Below, one piece after another: positions 27,901 to 35,824 of a stretch of 35,968 bases of DNA; position 1 is the first letter of the stretch, and each line of letters starts with the position of its first letter. Source of the DNA: a virus; IMG/VR virus record IMGVR_UViG_3300025671_000210, positions 1 to 35,968 of that record; one strand, written 5' to 3'. The position numbers were made by a program, and so were the translations under genes. The notes under the pieces were generated by a model, which was not told the DNA's origin, did not search any database, and saw only the letters and a program-made list of their open reading frames with translations.

Positions 27901-28053
27901 AATGAAAGTGTAGATTACCTAAAGGCTATCGCAGAGGCTACGACCTCAACAGCTATAGGTGTAAGCAAGCCAGTTCGTGCTTATGTTGCAGACAAGGACT
28001 TGCGTGGTAACGCTACAGAACGTAGAATTAGAGATAGAAACGACAGAATATAA
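24937..28053 (+). CDS. Tape measure protein (PhageMin_Tail / TP901 type)
   Basis: The 1038-residue protein is the longest in the window. It has an N-terminal coiled coil (about 1-80) and a hydrophobic helix (IISFYGAYQVLNLALTAF). The TP901-type core follows (FEKALSDLRAIAGLT to VGASQALVLSEN, about 117-330), with a long coiled-coil middle (QANKEEQKRLRAEFNDYLER). A second hydrophobic patch (ASIIPTLIAYDKTADPVSIL) precedes the Gly-rich end FAEGGVVNGPSHSDGGVPFT...GGEYIVNKRAT typical of tape measures. It sets tail length and may help DNA cross the envelope. Start overlaps the upstream stop. Confidence 0.9.
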   Translation: MSEDKRLSALQNTLNTVAGVVEKLATQMQELNKQISQLAGNSKKLGTAQQKAAKETEKSAKETQKSADATKNANKESKGLFSTLGKNLKTIISFYGAYQVLNLALTAFRDITVGSIKRAIEFEKALSDLRAIAGLTAEEVNRLEKVVFQVAGSTSLTTTEVVELQKSLAKLGSSVTDIENLTEPIAILSQSLGEDPGGVASSLKKALNQFQATSEEADRFGNIFVGAVNETALSLDDLGTSLSYVGPLASQLGVSFEETSALLGILADNGFKASKAGTGLRNFFTVAAKDGRPFNEFLEDVAARGLNAAESFEIFGKVGASQALVLSENIDRFKELSLELSDNTRLMTANAVQMDNTQGQLDLLSSAYNKLSTRIGEFFIQNKTIIGITQLLDVKTAALAETYSILATASEKTKNNIDDLTESFRRVSDETDNMNISSLEQAFNIVEQSGKFSERSIYLFQEYLKIYRFLGDTELEAVNAIEDNQGRAVRRIAATVKLLIEQSKERADQLDKEEIALRANDDATKDYALSVSNLQSLAAADIDIYDDKISLLSDLKRELKENEDAQEEIRKKGLQASAQEIVSYQVTEKRIAILRELINTLNGVENSEESLKNKREQANKEEQKRLRAEFNDYLERIKETEDAIENLRVEISESAFPSQIDLLNGFFGGAEDIIEDAKKRFGPDSKFVKDLIKALKDTADEIAVQLPKQAGDIIDLPSKVIGSVIEGDVPEMELKKPAEIIVKTFYDKVKEAFEGLDWGEVIIEAVDTATEAVGQFNDTALENTKSRAEQELDIIRSRYDIEEQILKSQLDNQLITESQFRKKQTDLRKSQIAEENSIDKQIFDAERKRDRQNASTDYLEAIASIIPTLIAYDKTADPVSILTKAAITGALATAAYGAEISAINQRKFFPKKFAEGGVVNGPSHSDGGVPFTVQGRGGYEMEGGEYIVNKRATSMHRDLLERINKSGKMNPTVGRMKFAEGGLVSSPMNESVDYLKAIAEATTSTAIGVSKPVRAYVADKDLRGNATERRIRDRNDRI

Positions 28054-28613
28054 TGAGTGATTATAATTTTTTATTTGGACCTGCTATAAATCAATCATTT
28101 TCCGCAACGGTATCTAATAATACTATAACACTGTCTTCAGGGACTTTTGACGTGGGTGATGTTATATACTTGCCACACAGCAATGTGTACGGTGTTTATG
28201 CATATTGTATAGACAGCGTTGTAAGAAGGTTTAAGTTTGATAGTGAGATATACACAAATGTACCTTCCTCTATAAACACCTCTAATGGAAAGTATTGGGA
28301 GGTAGGAGATGTTATTTATGACGATGTAAGTTCTTATAGAATAGGTTCTAAAGTAGAAAAAGGGCTGTACTCTAATTCTTACATCACGTATAAAACATCT
28401 ATAGACTATACACTTTTGATAAACAGCAAAAGAAGAGAGTTTTTTACAGACACTGCAAACAAATCAGTAAAAGCCTTAGTTCTTGAAAATAACATTGTGT
28501 TTTCAGACTCTTGCTCTGAGATTGCTTACGGAGTAGGCTTTGCAGATGAGGATTTTGATATATTCAAAAACAAGTTTAAGTCTTCATTAGAATTTAATAT
28601 CGCTACACGATAG
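28053..28613 (+). CDS. Hypothetical distal tail-like protein
   Basis: The 186-residue protein MSDYNFLFGPAINQSFSATV... is beta-rich (ISLSSGTFDVGDV-like strands, YCIDSVVRRFKFDSEIYTNV) and has no membrane segment. It starts on the last base of the tape measure stop and is followed by the large tail-tip gene. In siphoviruses this slot usually holds the distal tail protein, but no direct motif confirms it. Confidence 0.55.
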   Translation: MSDYNFLFGPAINQSFSATVSNNTITLSSGTFDVGDVIYLPHSNVYGVYAYCIDSVVRRFKFDSEIYTNVPSSINTSNGKYWEVGDVIYDDVSSYRIGSKVEKGLYSNSYITYKTSIDYTLLINSKRREFFTDTANKSVKALVLENNIVFSDSCSEIAYGVGFADEDFDIFKNKFKSSLEFNIATR

Positions 28614-28614
28614 T

Positions 28615-31344
28615 ATGGATTTTACTTTACAGATTAGCAGGGACAATACAGTCAACAGTTATTACAATGTAGACTTATTCCCCAACCAACAGTTGGATTA
28701 TGACTTAGATTTCTATGATAGCTTAGAGATTGACAAGGTGAAACTTCCGTTCTTCACAAAGATTAGAATACCCTTAACGGATAAAAATAAGACTTCTAAT
28801 CTATTTGACTTTGACCCCTTCACTTCTCCAAGTGCTGATTTTCCAAAAGATGATTTCTACTTTAAGATTACAGTTTACGGCTCCTCTTTAAACACGGAGA
28901 TAGCGGGTATATTAAATGTGGTTTCTTTTGAGTACAACTCTTCTGAGTCTTATATAGAAGTAGACCTAAAAGACTTTTTGTCAAAGTACCTTGCGGGGAT
29001 GAAAGACATTAAATTAGGAACACTATACGGTGAAACCAATTCATACTACAGGAACAGACATACATTTGCTCAGTTCTTGCAAGACACATCCAGCGGTGGT
29101 GAAGCGGGAGTTATAGGACAAAATCCAGACTATACAAGACCTATATCGTTTCCCTATGTAGATTTTTGTAATGACGTTGATGGTAAATTTGGTTATGCGG
29201 CACGTCAGTTTTTAGAGTATGGACCTGGATTAAATAGGACAGGTATTATGCCTGTGTTTTCTGTTCCAAAGTTTTTAGAATATATAGGCAGATATCTAAA
29301 TACAGCTTCTTTTCCTGTTAGTGTAGATTCAAAACTTTTTGGTTTAGGTTCGTTTTCTACAAACCCTGCTTACCCCGACTTCCAAGCTGATAAGCTTCAT
29401 ATGGTTGTTCCATCGCAATTACTTGCAAAGCAGGATGTGAACAGAAGAAGATTTTCTTTACGTCAATCACCCGCTTGGGCAGGTACTAATACTAATTTAG
29501 ATAGCTGTATTGAGATAGATGGTACTGCAATGGAGATACATACTGATTGGTGGGGGAGTATGGAAACCGCTGGTAACTATGGTACTATAAATGATGCAGA
29601 CCCTATATACACTGTTCAACAGTGGGGTGCTGAAAAACAGATGGGCTTTTACCCATATGATTACACGAACGGAATAGACGAGGACGGAATAAGAGGATTC
29701 TTTTGTCCTAAAGTTTCTTTCAATGCAGACATTACCATACCATCATCAAGTGTTACCATAAGAAACTTGCAGTACGAGATACCTGTTATTCAGCGAGATA
29801 AGATGGTAAAAAACATATTACTTTCGGACCCCGACACAACTATGACTTTCAAGTTGTATGTCGGTATATATGCTGATGGCACAATGAAAAAAAAGATACC
29901 ATTACAAGATTCAAATGGTGACGACATTGTACTTGACACTACAAATGCTACTGTAAGTCAAGGCTATTCTGAAAAAGGTAATTATCAGCAGCAGTACCCG
30001 CAATATAGAAAATGTAATGCTGCAACAATAGATGTTGCAATTATAGACAATGGAGCGACTTGGAGTGACAAGATAGACTTTCCACCTGTAGATGTAAACT
30101 TCCCTTCGGGTCAAGAAATGTTTATTGACAGTGGTAGTCAATACAGTATCAATTACTTTCTTGAGCCTTTAGATGGCAATCTTAAAATAGAATATGTTGG
30201 TGCTTATTCTTTTACAGGAGTTTGGTGGAGAGAGTTTGGGATAACTCCTCCCGAAACCTTTGGTGTAGGAGATGTTAAGAAGGCAATCACAAGAATAGGT
30301 ACTCCAGATGGAGTCGGTGATTACGGCTTACTAAATGTGAATTTCATCTCTAACGCAGATACATTTATATATAAGACTGATGATGAGTATTCTATAGAGG
30401 ATTCAGTTAATCAAACGTGTCCGCTAACCGTATCTGACATCTTACCTGCCGTACTCAAAAGGTTTGACTGTGGATTGTTTTACAAGTTTTCTAATGGCGT
30501 CAATATATTAAGGGTGGACCCATTGTCTATCGTTAGAGATGGCAATGAAAACATCAATGCTCTTGTTGATGATTTGAAATCAGTTAAGATAACCAACGGA
30601 GGAGATAAGGCTAAGACGCTAAATATAAGCAACAAGAACTACAATTTGTATTTTGATGACTTAGATAATGATAATATAACAATTGGCTCAACTACTCAAG
30701 ATGTTAATACAGATGGTATTGTAGAATTAAAAATAGACTTAGACTCTTCTATATACTATAAATCGGTATGTGGTGAGGAATCGGGAGAATATAATGAGTT
30801 GACGAACTATCAAACTTTTAGCGCAGCTCAATTAGGTTTTACTGAGAATGTATTTACTCCAAACAAGGACATTGGTCTAAGGTTTGCCTATCTTGACAAG
30901 CCTTTGTATAAAACAAATATGCTTGTCCCTTACTCCACTCTTGAAGGTTTTTATCAAGATAGTGATATGAAAACAGAGAGCCAGATAATATTCTCAAATG
31001 AATCCTTGCCTGTAAGCACTAATATAAGCGGCCAACATATCTTCAACGGAAGATTGTTCCCTTACAATACGGCTGGATGGAACCTTATGTTTGAGGATTT
31101 AAATGGAGATACAACACAGAGTTATATTCGCCTGTTCCAAACATCAGAAAAAATATTACAAAGTCAAAACCCTAAAATAGAGTTTGATATGGTTGTTCCT
31201 ACAGTTCAATTAGCGTCATTAGACTTTTTCTTACAAACACTTGAGGCTACAAGATTTACTCAAAGCAATATACTTGTAAAGAGTGCTAAGGGTGAAGTAT
31301 TTGATGATTACGCATACCTCACTATAGAAGGGATACTACAATAA
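28615..31344 (+). CDS. Large tail-tip / baseplate protein
   Basis: The 909-residue protein MDFTLQISRDNTVNSYYNVD... is beta-rich throughout, with Asn, Asp, Tyr and Phe abundant. The N-terminal strands (KVKLPFFTKIRIPLTDK) look like a phage baseplate hub. A middle section (YVDFCNDVDGKFGYAARQFL) and the end (FFLQTLEATRFTQSNILVKS, then YLTIEGIL) could be a second jelly-roll-like unit. Such a long protein directly after tape measure and distal tail gene is usually the tail tip or receptor complex. Recognised by position and composition only. Confidence 0.6.
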   Translation: MDFTLQISRDNTVNSYYNVDLFPNQQLDYDLDFYDSLEIDKVKLPFFTKIRIPLTDKNKTSNLFDFDPFTSPSADFPKDDFYFKITVYGSSLNTEIAGILNVVSFEYNSSESYIEVDLKDFLSKYLAGMKDIKLGTLYGETNSYYRNRHTFAQFLQDTSSGGEAGVIGQNPDYTRPISFPYVDFCNDVDGKFGYAARQFLEYGPGLNRTGIMPVFSVPKFLEYIGRYLNTASFPVSVDSKLFGLGSFSTNPAYPDFQADKLHMVVPSQLLAKQDVNRRRFSLRQSPAWAGTNTNLDSCIEIDGTAMEIHTDWWGSMETAGNYGTINDADPIYTVQQWGAEKQMGFYPYDYTNGIDEDGIRGFFCPKVSFNADITIPSSSVTIRNLQYEIPVIQRDKMVKNILLSDPDTTMTFKLYVGIYADGTMKKKIPLQDSNGDDIVLDTTNATVSQGYSEKGNYQQQYPQYRKCNAATIDVAIIDNGATWSDKIDFPPVDVNFPSGQEMFIDSGSQYSINYFLEPLDGNLKIEYVGAYSFTGVWWREFGITPPETFGVGDVKKAITRIGTPDGVGDYGLLNVNFISNADTFIYKTDDEYSIEDSVNQTCPLTVSDILPAVLKRFDCGLFYKFSNGVNILRVDPLSIVRDGNENINALVDDLKSVKITNGGDKAKTLNISNKNYNLYFDDLDNDNITIGSTTQDVNTDGIVELKIDLDSSIYYKSVCGEESGEYNELTNYQTFSAAQLGFTENVFTPNKDIGLRFAYLDKPLYKTNMLVPYSTLEGFYQDSDMKTESQIIFSNESLPVSTNISGQHIFNGRLFPYNTAGWNLMFEDLNGDTTQSYIRLFQTSEKILQSQNPKIEFDMVVPTVQLASLDFFLQTLEATRFTQSNILVKSAKGEVFDDYAYLTIEGILQ

Positions 31345-31354
31345 TTGTAAATTA
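31345..31354 (+). promoter_or_regulatory. TTGTAAATTA motif, copy 3
   Basis: The motif sits in the short gap after the large tail-tip gene and five bases before ATG 31360. Confidence 0.4.
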
Positions 31355-31359
31355 ATTTG

Positions 31360-31770
31360 ATGGCTACATACAACGACTACCCACAATCTGCTACTAACAA
31401 CGCCAAGAAAGTTCTTGAGTGGAAGAAGAAGTATGGTGATGAAGTTAAGGGAATGACTTCTGTGGGCTGGACTCGTGCAAATCAATTAGCATCAAGAAGA
31501 AAACTTTCCTATGATACTATTGCGAGAATGGCTGCTTTTAATCGCCATAGAAAGAATGCTGCGATTGACCCGAAGTATAAGGACACGCCTTGGAAAGATA
31601 GAGGCTATGTTGCTTGGCTTGGTTGGGGAGGAACAAGCGGTGTTAACTGGGCAATTAGAAAAGCTGAAAGCATACGAAACGGAACAGTTAAGGCAAGTGT
31701 TGATGTGGCTGACGTCCCGTGGGGTGACCGTAAAGTCAAGGATGTTCCCGCTAACAAGAAAAAGGATTGA
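31360..31770 (+). CDS. Phage head-morphogenesis-associated basic protein
   Basis: ATG 31360 gives 136 residues, MATYNDYPQSATNNAKKVLE.... The TTG three bases before it is not needed. The protein is basic and contains VGWTRANQLASRRKLSYDTI, RMAAFNRHRKNA and PWKDRGYVAWLGWGGTSGVN, a recognised widespread phage domain found beside or fused to prohead proteases. It lies directly before the XkdF-type protease gene, which supports a prohead role. The exact function is not known to me. Confidence 0.7.
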   Translation: MATYNDYPQSATNNAKKVLEWKKKYGDEVKGMTSVGWTRANQLASRRKLSYDTIARMAAFNRHRKNAAIDPKYKDTPWKDRGYVAWLGWGGTSGVNWAIRKAESIRNGTVKASVDVADVPWGDRKVKDVPANKKKD

Positions 31771-31802
31771 TTGGATTAAATCCTTCCCTAAAAAACTAAA
31801 GA

Positions 31803-32852
31803 ATGGATAAGCTACCATTATTTGATATATCATTAGAAGACATCGCTCAAGGGATGTACAAGATTTCTCTTGTAGATAAGCCCGCTATTGAGGAAGACTT
31901 CATCCACTTCAACGAAGTTGAGAAGGTGCAGATGTTTGCTGATGAAAAGAAGAAAGAGGTTGTAGGACCTATTATGATTCCTAACAAGGAAATCCTACGC
32001 TTCTCACCCGATATGGGATACTACTATGTACGATTTACTGAAGAGACTATTCAGCAGATTATGTACAAGTATTCTAAAGAGGGACTATTTAACGCATTTG
32101 GTATTAACCACTCGTACGATACTGATGAGGTGGTTATGCTTGAAGTTTGGACCAAAGAGAGTGATAACGATAAGTCTGTAGACTATGGTTATAAACTACC
32201 AAACGGAACCGTATTCGTAAAGGCAAAGATTGAGTCTGACGAATTATTTACTGCAATTGAGAATGGAGAGATTAATGGTTTCTCTATTGAGATTAAAGCG
32301 GATATTAAACCAACAATTAATAACGAAGAACAAATGAATGAATTTGCTTTCGCCAAAGAACTTGGTAAGTTAGAGGCTCAATTTGAGGCTATGGCTAATA
32401 AGTACGAGGCAAGAATTGAAGCTTTGGAGAACGAGAATAACGTACTCCTTGAAGCTGTGACATCTGTTGAAGAAAAGTTTGCAAGCGTAGACAGCTTAAA
32501 GTCTGCTATTGAGATGATTCAACAGCACATTGAATCTATGGGTGCTTCTCAAGAAGAGAATGCTGCTGTAGAAGAAGATGAAGAACAAATGGCTGGACAC
32601 TCTGACGAAGAGAAAGAGGAAGAAGAAATGAAGGAAGACAAGTACGAAGGTACTGAAGAGCCTGCATCTCAAGAAGTACAGACAGAACTATCTGCTGAAG
32701 AGGAAGCTACAGAAGCTGAAGTTGAGGAGCAATTTGCTGCTGAACAAAAGGCTGAAGAAGTTGCTGAAACAGTAGAAGACAAGACAGTAGTTTTTAATGG
32801 TATCACACCCGAAAAGGTGAATATGATTAATAACTTCTTTAACCGCAAGTAA
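31803..32852 (+). CDS. XkdF-like prohead protease with scaffold tail
   Basis: The 349-residue protein has an XkdF-type serine protease domain (about 1-170) with VGPIMIPNKEILRF, YYYVRFTEETIQQI, INHSYDTD (His103) and NGFSIEIKA (Ser161), the likely His and Ser of the active site. It is followed by a coiled coil (ELGKLEAQFEAMANKYEARI) and a very acidic Glu-rich stretch to the end, the character of a scaffold that is removed during maturation. The fusion of protease and scaffold means one gene directs prohead assembly and self-cleavage. It directly precedes the major capsid gene. Confidence 0.85.
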   Translation: MDKLPLFDISLEDIAQGMYKISLVDKPAIEEDFIHFNEVEKVQMFADEKKKEVVGPIMIPNKEILRFSPDMGYYYVRFTEETIQQIMYKYSKEGLFNAFGINHSYDTDEVVMLEVWTKESDNDKSVDYGYKLPNGTVFVKAKIESDELFTAIENGEINGFSIEIKADIKPTINNEEQMNEFAFAKELGKLEAQFEAMANKYEARIEALENENNVLLEAVTSVEEKFASVDSLKSAIEMIQQHIESMGASQEENAAVEEDEEQMAGHSDEEKEEEEMKEDKYEGTEEPASQEVQTELSAEEEATEAEVEEQFAAEQKAEEVAETVEDKTVVFNGITPEKVNMINNFFNRK

Positions 32853-32855
32853 TTA

Positions 32856-32865
32856 TTGTAAATTA
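32856..32865 (+). promoter_or_regulatory. TTGTAAATTA motif, copy 4 (before capsid)
   Basis: The motif starts three bases after the protease stop, 30 bases before the capsid ATG. The A/T-rich stretch between may be the capsid gene leader. Confidence 0.4.
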
Positions 32866-32895
32866 ATTAAACGAATCTTTTTAAACTAAAATAAA

Positions 32896-33789
32896 ATGAG
32901 TATAGTAATCTCAAACTTGCCATACGGTGACAGACGTCCAGACCTCTTCATTGATACTATGGTAAAAAGCGCAGCGGTATTAAACCGTTTTCGCCTTGTT
33001 GACGGTGTTAAAGCTAAAGTAAACGTACCTATCTTTGACGCTACATTATCTTTCGGTTCAGATCTTTGTGTATTTGATGGAGCATCTGCTGCTACAATCG
33101 GAGAAAAAGAAATGACCGTAACCACTTACAAGTGGTCTTTCCTAAACTGTAAGAACGCTCTTGAAACTTCTTACCGTGGTCTTCTTTTGAAGAAAGGTCA
33201 GAACAATCCAGAAACTATGGATGCTGACTTTAAAGACTGGGTATTTGACTACTTCGCAAAATTGTCTGCTGAAAAAGCTTTGACTGTTGCAGGTACTGCA
33301 TTGACTACTGAAATGGCTGCTGATGCTGCTGTATTGGACTACGATACTGACGCTGTATTGACTTCTGCTAACATCCTTGACAAATTAGAGGGTGCTTACG
33401 AAACAATGAGTGACGTTATGTTGGCTGCTGTTTACGGCGATGCTGACCGTGATTTCAAACCTGCTATCTTCTTGGGAACTGCTGCTATGCAACACTACCA
33501 AATTGCTATCGCTGGTCTTTACACTACTACTCCACAAGGTGTTGTAGAAGGTGGTGTACCGAACTACTACGGTATGGAAGTTATCCACTTCCCGTCAATG
33601 CCTGCTAACGAATTTATGATTGCTGCTCCACAGAACATCGTAATGTTGACTGATGAGTACAATGACGTTCGCGCTATTGATATGAAGTACGAAGCTGAAC
33701 TATCTTCTGACAAAATTTGGGGACAGTTCAAGTTAGGTTTCTCTTACCTTAAAGGTGAAGAGATTGTCTACGCGAAAAACTTCGCATAA
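32896..33789 (+). CDS. Major capsid protein
   Basis: The 297-residue protein MSIVISNLPYGDRRPDLFID... follows the protease-scaffold gene and precedes a hairpin terminator, the usual place of the capsid gene. It has an N-terminal arm and helical domain (KKGQNNPETMDADFKDWVFD), a beta-rich part (TVAGTALTTEMAAD) and a C-terminal strand set (KLGFSYLKGEEIVYAKNFA). Its codon use looks optimised: few codon types and many GCT and GAC codons, as expected for a highly expressed gene. HK97 fold is expected but not shown. Confidence 0.85.
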   Translation: MSIVISNLPYGDRRPDLFIDTMVKSAAVLNRFRLVDGVKAKVNVPIFDATLSFGSDLCVFDGASAATIGEKEMTVTTYKWSFLNCKNALETSYRGLLLKKGQNNPETMDADFKDWVFDYFAKLSAEKALTVAGTALTTEMAADAAVLDYDTDAVLTSANILDKLEGAYETMSDVMLAAVYGDADRDFKPAIFLGTAAMQHYQIAIAGLYTTTPQGVVEGGVPNYYGMEVIHFPSMPANEFMIAAPQNIVMLTDEYNDVRAIDMKYEAELSSDKIWGQFKLGFSYLKGEEIVYAKNFA

Positions 33790-33804
33790 TAATTAATTAA
33801 TAAC

Positions 33805-33827
33805 GGAAGGGCTTCGGCCCTTCCTTT
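33805..33827 (+). terminator. Hairpin after the capsid gene (UUCG tetraloop)
   Basis: GGAAGGGC-TTCG-GCCCTTCC is a perfect 8-bp stem with the very stable UUCG loop, followed by TTTAAT. The T-tract is short, so it may stabilise the capsid mRNA end or only partly stop transcription. Confidence 0.7.
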
Positions 33828-33841
33828 AATACCTATAACAA

Positions 33842-34372
33842 ATGGCTTGTAATGTAACTCTTGCTGATATTTCCTACTCTTGTGACGATGTTGCAATTGG
33901 TGGTATCGTAGAATTGCACGTTGCTAACCGTTCTGACGCTCTGACTGCTTTAACAAGAACAGACGCTGACCGTATAGTAACTGCTGCTACTGCTGTGACT
34001 GGAGTATCACAAATTTCTTTTAACAACAAAGATGGTTTCTCTGTCTTTAGCGAAGTAAAAACTGTAAGTGCTGATGGTATCGTTTCTACTGTACCAACTG
34101 TATCTGTTGAACTTCCTAAAATGACTGCTGACAAAATCACTGCTCTTAACGACATCTCTAAAGGTGGCGCAGAATTGGTTGCTTTTGTTAAGACTGCTGC
34201 TGGAACTTACCACGTTTGTGGTTTGGACTACGGTCTTTACGCAGGAACTGTTGATGCTAACTCTGGTACAGGTCGTGCTGAAAAGAACCGCTTCCAATTA
34301 ACTCTAACGGGTGATGAGCAAGGTCTTTCTTACAGCATTCCTGCTGCTGAATTTGCTACTGCAACTGCATAA
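33842..34372 (+). CDS. Tail tube-like protein 1
   Basis: The 176-residue protein MACNVTLADISYSCDDVAIG... is beta-rich and has highly expressed-type codons like the capsid gene. It contains YAGTVDANSGTGRAEKNRFQ, LTLTGDEQGLSYSI, which is closely echoed in the next gene. It sits between two hairpins, so it is likely made in large amounts. Tail tube or head decoration are both possible; the tandem relative and beta profile favour a tube. Confidence 0.65.
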   Translation: MACNVTLADISYSCDDVAIGGIVELHVANRSDALTALTRTDADRIVTAATAVTGVSQISFNNKDGFSVFSEVKTVSADGIVSTVPTVSVELPKMTADKITALNDISKGGAELVAFVKTAAGTYHVCGLDYGLYAGTVDANSGTGRAEKNRFQLTLTGDEQGLSYSIPAAEFATATA

Positions 34373-34381
34373 TAGTAAATC

Positions 34382-34391
34382 TTGTAAATTA
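34382..34391 (+). promoter_or_regulatory. TTGTAAATTA motif, copy 5
   Basis: The motif lies just after the first tail-tube-like gene and directly before a terminator hairpin. A promoter here would fire into the terminator, which argues for a processing or translation role at this copy. Confidence 0.35.
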
Positions 34392-34398
34392 ACACAAG

Positions 34399-34427
34399 GG
34401 GGAGTGGAGCAATCCTCTCCCCTTTTT
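34399..34427 (+). terminator. Strong intrinsic terminator (GCAA tetraloop)
   Basis: GGGGAGTGGA-GCAA-TCCTCTCCCC forms a 10-bp stem (one T-T mismatch) capped by a GNRA loop and followed by TTTTTATTT. It separates the two related tail-tube-like genes. Confidence 0.8.
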
Positions 34428-34439
34428 ATTTAAAAATAT

Positions 34440-34967
34440 ATGGCTTTCAACTGTTCTATTCTTTTAAGCGATATTGATATCAATTGTAACAAACGAGTTA
34501 CAGGAGGTATTAAGAAAGCTATTCTTTTATTACAAAAAGACTTGACGATTACCTTTGACCCTATTGATGAGACTCAAGTAACTCAAGTAGACACAGTAGA
34601 TACCGTAACTTTTGAGCATAACCCAAAGGACGGGACTACGACCTTTACAGAAAACAAGAACACATCTAATGGATTAGGTGTTGTCACTACAGATATTACT
34701 ATCCAATCTCCTGCTGTAGATAATAAGGTTAATCAGATAGACCTTATGAGCCGCAGAGAGGACATCTGCTGCATTCTTTTACACAACAATGACACTGTTA
34801 CTATCAGTGGATGGATGGATGGCTTAACGATGAACTATGAGGCTAACAGCGGTACAGGTACTGGTGAGAAGTCTTATGTAAATATTACGCTGAATACTGA
34901 AAGTGGTATTGCTTCTTTGGCAATCAATGATAAAGCGGTGTTTAGCGACCAAACCATATTTGCTTAA
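34440..34967 (+). CDS. Tail tube-like protein 2 (paralogue)
   Basis: The 175-residue protein MAFNCSILLSDIDINCNKRV... shares its plan with the preceding gene product: MAxNCxxLLxDI front, a Thr-rich beta middle, and the end YEANSGTGTGEKSYVNITLN. It is equal in length to within one residue, so a tandem duplication followed by divergence is likely. Codon use is less optimised than in copy 1. Its stop overlaps the next start by one base. Confidence 0.65.
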   Translation: MAFNCSILLSDIDINCNKRVTGGIKKAILLLQKDLTITFDPIDETQVTQVDTVDTVTFEHNPKDGTTTFTENKNTSNGLGVVTTDITIQSPAVDNKVNQIDLMSRREDICCILLHNNDTVTISGWMDGLTMNYEANSGTGTGEKSYVNITLNTESGIASLAINDKAVFSDQTIFA

Positions 34968-35287
34968 TGGCTTATTTAATTAGCGGCGGAACGGGATATA
35001 TGAAGGACGCTGTGCAAATTAACGCACAGCCTAAATACTTATATGTAAAAGGAGGTTACTCTGGCAGTTCTGTTTATTCCGGATATGAAGGATTTGGCAC
35101 AAGGGTGCTTACGGATGGTGCTACCATAGAGTCCTATTCTTGTGTCGCTAATGAAATAAACACATCTCCCACAGCTAATATTGGCCGTGTATTATTTGAT
35201 GCTTACGATACTCGTGTGCAAGCCGCAAGCGGAGATACAGAGGCAAGAAATTGCACTATAACAGAATTATACAATTTAAAACAATAA
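34967..35287 (+). CDS. Small virion-associated-like protein with GRVLFDAYD module (copy 1)
   Basis: The 106-residue protein MAYLISGGTGYMKDAVQINA... is Gly- and Tyr-rich at the front and ends with GRVLFDAYDTRVQAASGDTE, ARNCTITEL. The same ending is found in the protein encoded at 35561. The beta-rich, Gly-rich front suggests a small structural or fibre-associated protein. Function unknown. Confidence 0.6.
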   Translation: MAYLISGGTGYMKDAVQINAQPKYLYVKGGYSGSSVYSGYEGFGTRVLTDGATIESYSCVANEINTSPTANIGRVLFDAYDTRVQAASGDTEARNCTITELYNLKQ

Positions 35288-35291
35288 TAAA

Positions 35292-35561
35292 ATGTCATAC
35301 GAAACTATTGTAAAGGAAGGTAACTTCTACCAGTCTGCAACAGGTGACTACGGATTTCGCTTACTATCGGGTGGAGATTCTTCTACAGCGGGAGAAAGCT
35401 TCCGTTCTATCCAAGCATTGGAAGACAGTGTGGTAACGACTACTACAACTGTAGGTGATGCACTCACTTCAGTTACTCTTACAGAGGGCACTATTATCTT
35501 TGGTAAGTTTGATAGTGTTGCTGTAGCAAGTGGAAAAGTAATCGCTTACAAAGCTTCCTAA
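35292..35561 (+). CDS. Hypothetical small structural-like protein
   Basis: The 89-residue protein MSYETIVKEGNFYQSATGDY... has a Thr-rich beta centre (VVTTTTTVGDALTSVTLTEG) and a Val/Ala end (KFDSVAVASGKVIAYKAS). It resembles the small tail-tip or decoration-like proteins that stand before fibre genes. It overlaps the next start by one base. Not otherwise recognised. Confidence 0.6.
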   Translation: MSYETIVKEGNFYQSATGDYGFRLLSGGDSSTAGESFRSIQALEDSVVTTTTTVGDALTSVTLTEGTIIFGKFDSVAVASGKVIAYKAS

Positions 35562-35824
35562 TGGGTTTAATTAACAGCATATCTCTCATAGCAAGAAAGG
35601 CTATCGGTAGGCTGTTGGCTATCGTTAAATCCTTTGTTGAGAGAGCAGAATTAGATGGTGCTATTGTAGAGTCACCAAAGTGTGTCAACAATGCTATTAA
35701 GGCTATGGGTGATGCAGATGGTGGTAGAGTATTGTTTGATGCATATGATGTAAGAGTTGTTGCAGCAAGTGGTTCTACAGAGGCTCGTACTTGCACTATA
35801 AACGAATTAAACGAAATATTATAA
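35561..35824 (+). CDS. Small protein with GRVLFDAYD module (copy 2)
   Basis: The 87-residue protein MGLINSISLIARKAIGRLLA... has an amphipathic basic N-terminal helix, then VERAELDGAIVESPKCVNNA and the ending GRVLFDAYDVRVVAASGSTE, ARTCTINEL shared with the gene at 34967. The N-terminal parts are unrelated, so the shared C-terminal piece acts as a module. Its stop overlaps the fibre gene ATG. Confidence 0.6.
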   Translation: MGLINSISLIARKAIGRLLAIVKSFVERAELDGAIVESPKCVNNAIKAMGDADGGRVLFDAYDVRVVAASGSTEARTCTINELNEIL

